Origin: Sycobia sp. Sy_11
Taxonomy: Eukaryota > Arthropoda > Insecta > Hymenoptera > Epichrysomallidae
Length of the DNA: 64,000 nt
Reading direction: 5' to 3'
Assembly (NCBI GenBank): GCA_018907035.1
Contig: JACCIC010000001.1
Location: forward strand, 5,190,001 to 5,254,000
Below the pieces are notes generated by a model. The model was given only the letters and a program-made list of their open reading frames with translations, was not told the origin of the DNA and searched no databases. Every line of letters starts with the position of its first letter. Position 1 is the first letter of the stretch. Shown here piece by piece: positions 61,459 through 64,000 of this stretch. The position numbers and the translations under genes were made by a program.

Positions 61459-62004
61459 AAAGTCACTTTCCAAAGGGAATTGATATCGTTGTTTTTCCAA
61501 TGAAATCCACCTGAATTTAAAGCTGAATAATACATCAATATAAGATCTAAAAAGTTGATTTCACTAAAATATTTAAGAAATTAATTTTTAATGCTAATCT
61601 CAAAGCTAGAGAAAAATTTCAAATATTAAGTAGTGTAAGTCTGTTTGCGATCGGCCATGAAATGCAAATTTATGCAGCTGCTATTTCAGTGAAAGTTTGA
61701 CAAGGTATTGATAACTGGAATGGTTCTAAACTATTTTTTAATGCATTCTTATTATTTTATATATATATATACACATATAATGTTATTTAATTTTATATGA
61801 CTTATCGAAAAATGGTCGCACATCTCAAATATCAAATTAAAGTCGATGAAAATTTTTAAATTCTGAACGCTAAGCTACATTCTCAGCTTTTATTTTAATG
61901 AACAATGAGCTCGTCAAAATGAAGAAATTTTCACAAATGTCAGCAAAGGAGGATACTGAAAATATGAGAGAAAGAGAGGTAAGAAGAGAGAGAAAGCGAG
62001 AGCG

Positions 62005-62017
<13 letters not shown>

Positions 62018-62064
<47 letters not shown>
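62018..62064. repeat. (GA)n microsatellite
   Basis: About 22 GA units preceded by a longer imperfect GA/GAAA tract from about 61968. Confidence 0.95.
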
Positions 62065-62073
<9 letters not shown>

Positions 62074-62139
62074 AAGACACAAAAAGGACAGTCCACAGTT
62101 TCAAAGACGCAACGCGGCAGCCAGCCACTATATAGAGAC

Positions 62140-62430
62140 GGCTTAACTACACTTTTCCCTCTTTCATCGGTGCTCTCGGTCTACTTGCTTTCCCTAGAAA
62201 TTTATTACCGCGGCTAATCCTTACCCCATGTTTACTCGGGGCTTGTCCGCCCCGCGCCGCTTTCGAAATATCCCGAGCGACGAAAAACGCGGAGGCGCAC
62301 GGGCTTATAGCAGACGACGACTATAGTACGCGTTTTCACAGCAGCTTTTTCATTCCGTCCGTTCCCTTCCTCGCCGTACCCACGTTTTCTTATTAAAAGG
62401 ACTCGTGGATGGAGGAAGGGGATGGACAGA
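62140..62430. other. GC-rich island 9
   Basis: A CpG-rich block lying between two (GA)n arrays (62018-62064 and 62553-62612). No coding sequence recognised. Confidence 0.4.
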
Positions 62431-62549
62431 AAGCAGACTTAACGTTACTTTACTTTATTACGTATAATAGGTGACTGACTTATGAAATTCCTGTACAGAA
62501 TAAAGAAGGCTTTACCAATGTTTTATAGGCATCGTTTTTAAAAGCAGAC

Positions 62550-62552
<3 letters not shown>

Positions 62553-62612
<60 letters not shown>
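62553..62612. repeat. (GA)n microsatellite
   Basis: About 29 GA units. Confidence 0.95.
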
Positions 62613-62616
<4 letters not shown>

Positions 62617-62619
62617 GTT

Positions 62620-64000
62620 ACTTAAGCGATCAGAAATGAACTGCCTGCTGATCTGAAGAGATAATTCGATATTATAGTAATTATTTTTTATAGATTTCAG
62701 AGTTTCAAAGTCTATATTGAGTTTATTAATTCAGTTATTCTAATGGATGAACATTCAAAAATAAGAAATTGCAAAACTATACGATTGATTCACTTAGGTA
62801 ACTTAAGTGAATACACTTAATCTATAAACATTTGATTCAATAAATTCAACCGTTAGAGCAGAAATAAGTCTTCAATGATATATTAAAAAGAAAACTTTGA
62901 ATAGATTAAATATATAGAATTATTTAGTATATAAATATTATATTATATTTAGGATAATTAATATTTTATATTATTAATATTATATGATTAATCTATGAAT
63001 TTAAATAACTAAATTTATATAAAATCACGAATAAAAGTTTGTCCAGGAAGGAAATTGCTATTATATGAAAATATAATTTAAGAGTATTGCATAAATTATT
63101 ATCAATGAATACTTCTAATGTTAAAAAGGTAAATAATAAGTATTCCAGTTTGAATCTGTATTCTATAGAGGATTTAAAATATAGTTTTTAATGAAGTTTT
63201 TATAATGATTAATTTATTTCAAGCCTCTAATTGGATCGCGTCATCTTAATATTTAATTCATCTCATATTTAATTCATACGTGTTTTGAACACAATATGTG
63301 AGACTGAATTAGATCTTAACTAAGTGAGATTTCTATTTATTAATTTTTCTGTTGCATGAAAAGGTTTTATTGTTAAAATTAAATTCATCTTTGTTTCGAC
63401 CTAATTCAGGATAAGAAATTCTTTCCCAATAAATAAAACATAATAGTTTTATTTATTCGGAATAAATATTTGATCTGTATCAATGGAAACAAATATCGAT
63501 TCGATCATTGATTATGCATGGAATGTGCAATAATGAATGAAATGTAATGAAAGAAATATAGAGAAATACATTTGATAGAAACATCGCAAATAGATATAGC
63601 ACATAATAATTACGTTCTTTAATTTTAAGAAACAAAATTATATACTTTGTTACATTTTGCTTCTATGCTCCTATTTTGATTATAATTATAACTAAACCGA
63701 TTATAACTAAAAATATTACGAAGTTCTGAAAACTGGTTATGTGGTATCTCTTCTTCTCTGTTGCAGTACACACATTATCCTTGATCAATAAATTATCTAG
63801 TTTGCAAATGTTCTTCTCTGTATTTATATCAGTTCATTGCAATGTTTTCACACAAGTAATTTCCTAAAAGACTTTTAAACAAAATTTTAATACATTAAAA
63901 TACATAGTAAATATGATATATACAAGTTTAATATGCAAGCATACATTTGAGAAGACCATATATTTCATCTATTTTTGCTTTGGCCTAAAATATTATAAAT
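62620..64000. other. AT-rich terminal stretch
   Basis: Nothing recognisable to the end of the window. Confidence 0.5.

Noticed and set aside
61898..62146. Arg/Glu repeat frame and its minus-strand shadows
   Set aside because: Direct translation of a (GA)n microsatellite.

Overview
The window looks like nuclear DNA of an insect, probably a hymenopteran and perhaps an ant. This is inferred from AT-rich intron-containing genes, GT-AG splice sites, mariner, jockey/R1-like LINE and Penelope-like elements, tRNA-derived SINEs, and many (TA)n, (GA)n and (CT)n microsatellites with GC-rich islands in AT-rich DNA. No database search was possible, so the species is not identified.

Region 1 (about 1-41,240) is a head-to-tail array of five related S1 (chymotrypsin-fold) serine-protease-like genes, all on the + strand, named SPL1-SPL5 here. 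Each has the same architecture: a short signal-peptide exon ending in phase 1, an exon carrying the His57 and Asp102 region, a 105-106 codon exon, and a last exon carrying the Ser195 region. SPL1 lacks its first exon, which should lie upstream of the window. SPL2-SPL5 are complete open genes encoding 308, 299, 300 and 298 residues. SPL1-3 are pseudoproteases: Ser195 is Asn, Asn and Thr, and SPL3 also has His57 changed to Gln. SPL4-5 keep His, Asp and Ser but have Cys at the normally invariant Gly193 and Asp at Gly197. None has a conventional Arg/Lys-IVGG activation site. With five intact frames and intact splice sites, the array looks like a maintained set of secreted protease homologues rather than dead copies.

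Transposons fill the introns and intergenic spaces of the array. They are a near-complete mariner with a D,D34D transposase (3.7-5.0 kb), a Tc1-like fragment (5.6-6.0 kb), a broken minus-strand LINE (8.9-11.5 kb), a mariner fragment, a perfect 78-bp inverted repeat in SPL2 intron 1, a Penelope-like remnant with hammerhead-like ends in SPL2 intron 3, a deleted LINE (16.7-19.0 kb) and five SINE copies.

Region 2 (about 41,240-64,000) contains no gene I can support. It is AT-rich DNA broken by about nine GC- and CpG-richer islands (near 43, 45.9, 47.3, 50.5, 52.8, 53.9, 57.2, 60 and 62.3 kb), often next to (GA)n or (CT)n arrays, plus one more SINE. It could be intergenic or long-intron regulatory DNA of a neighbouring gene.
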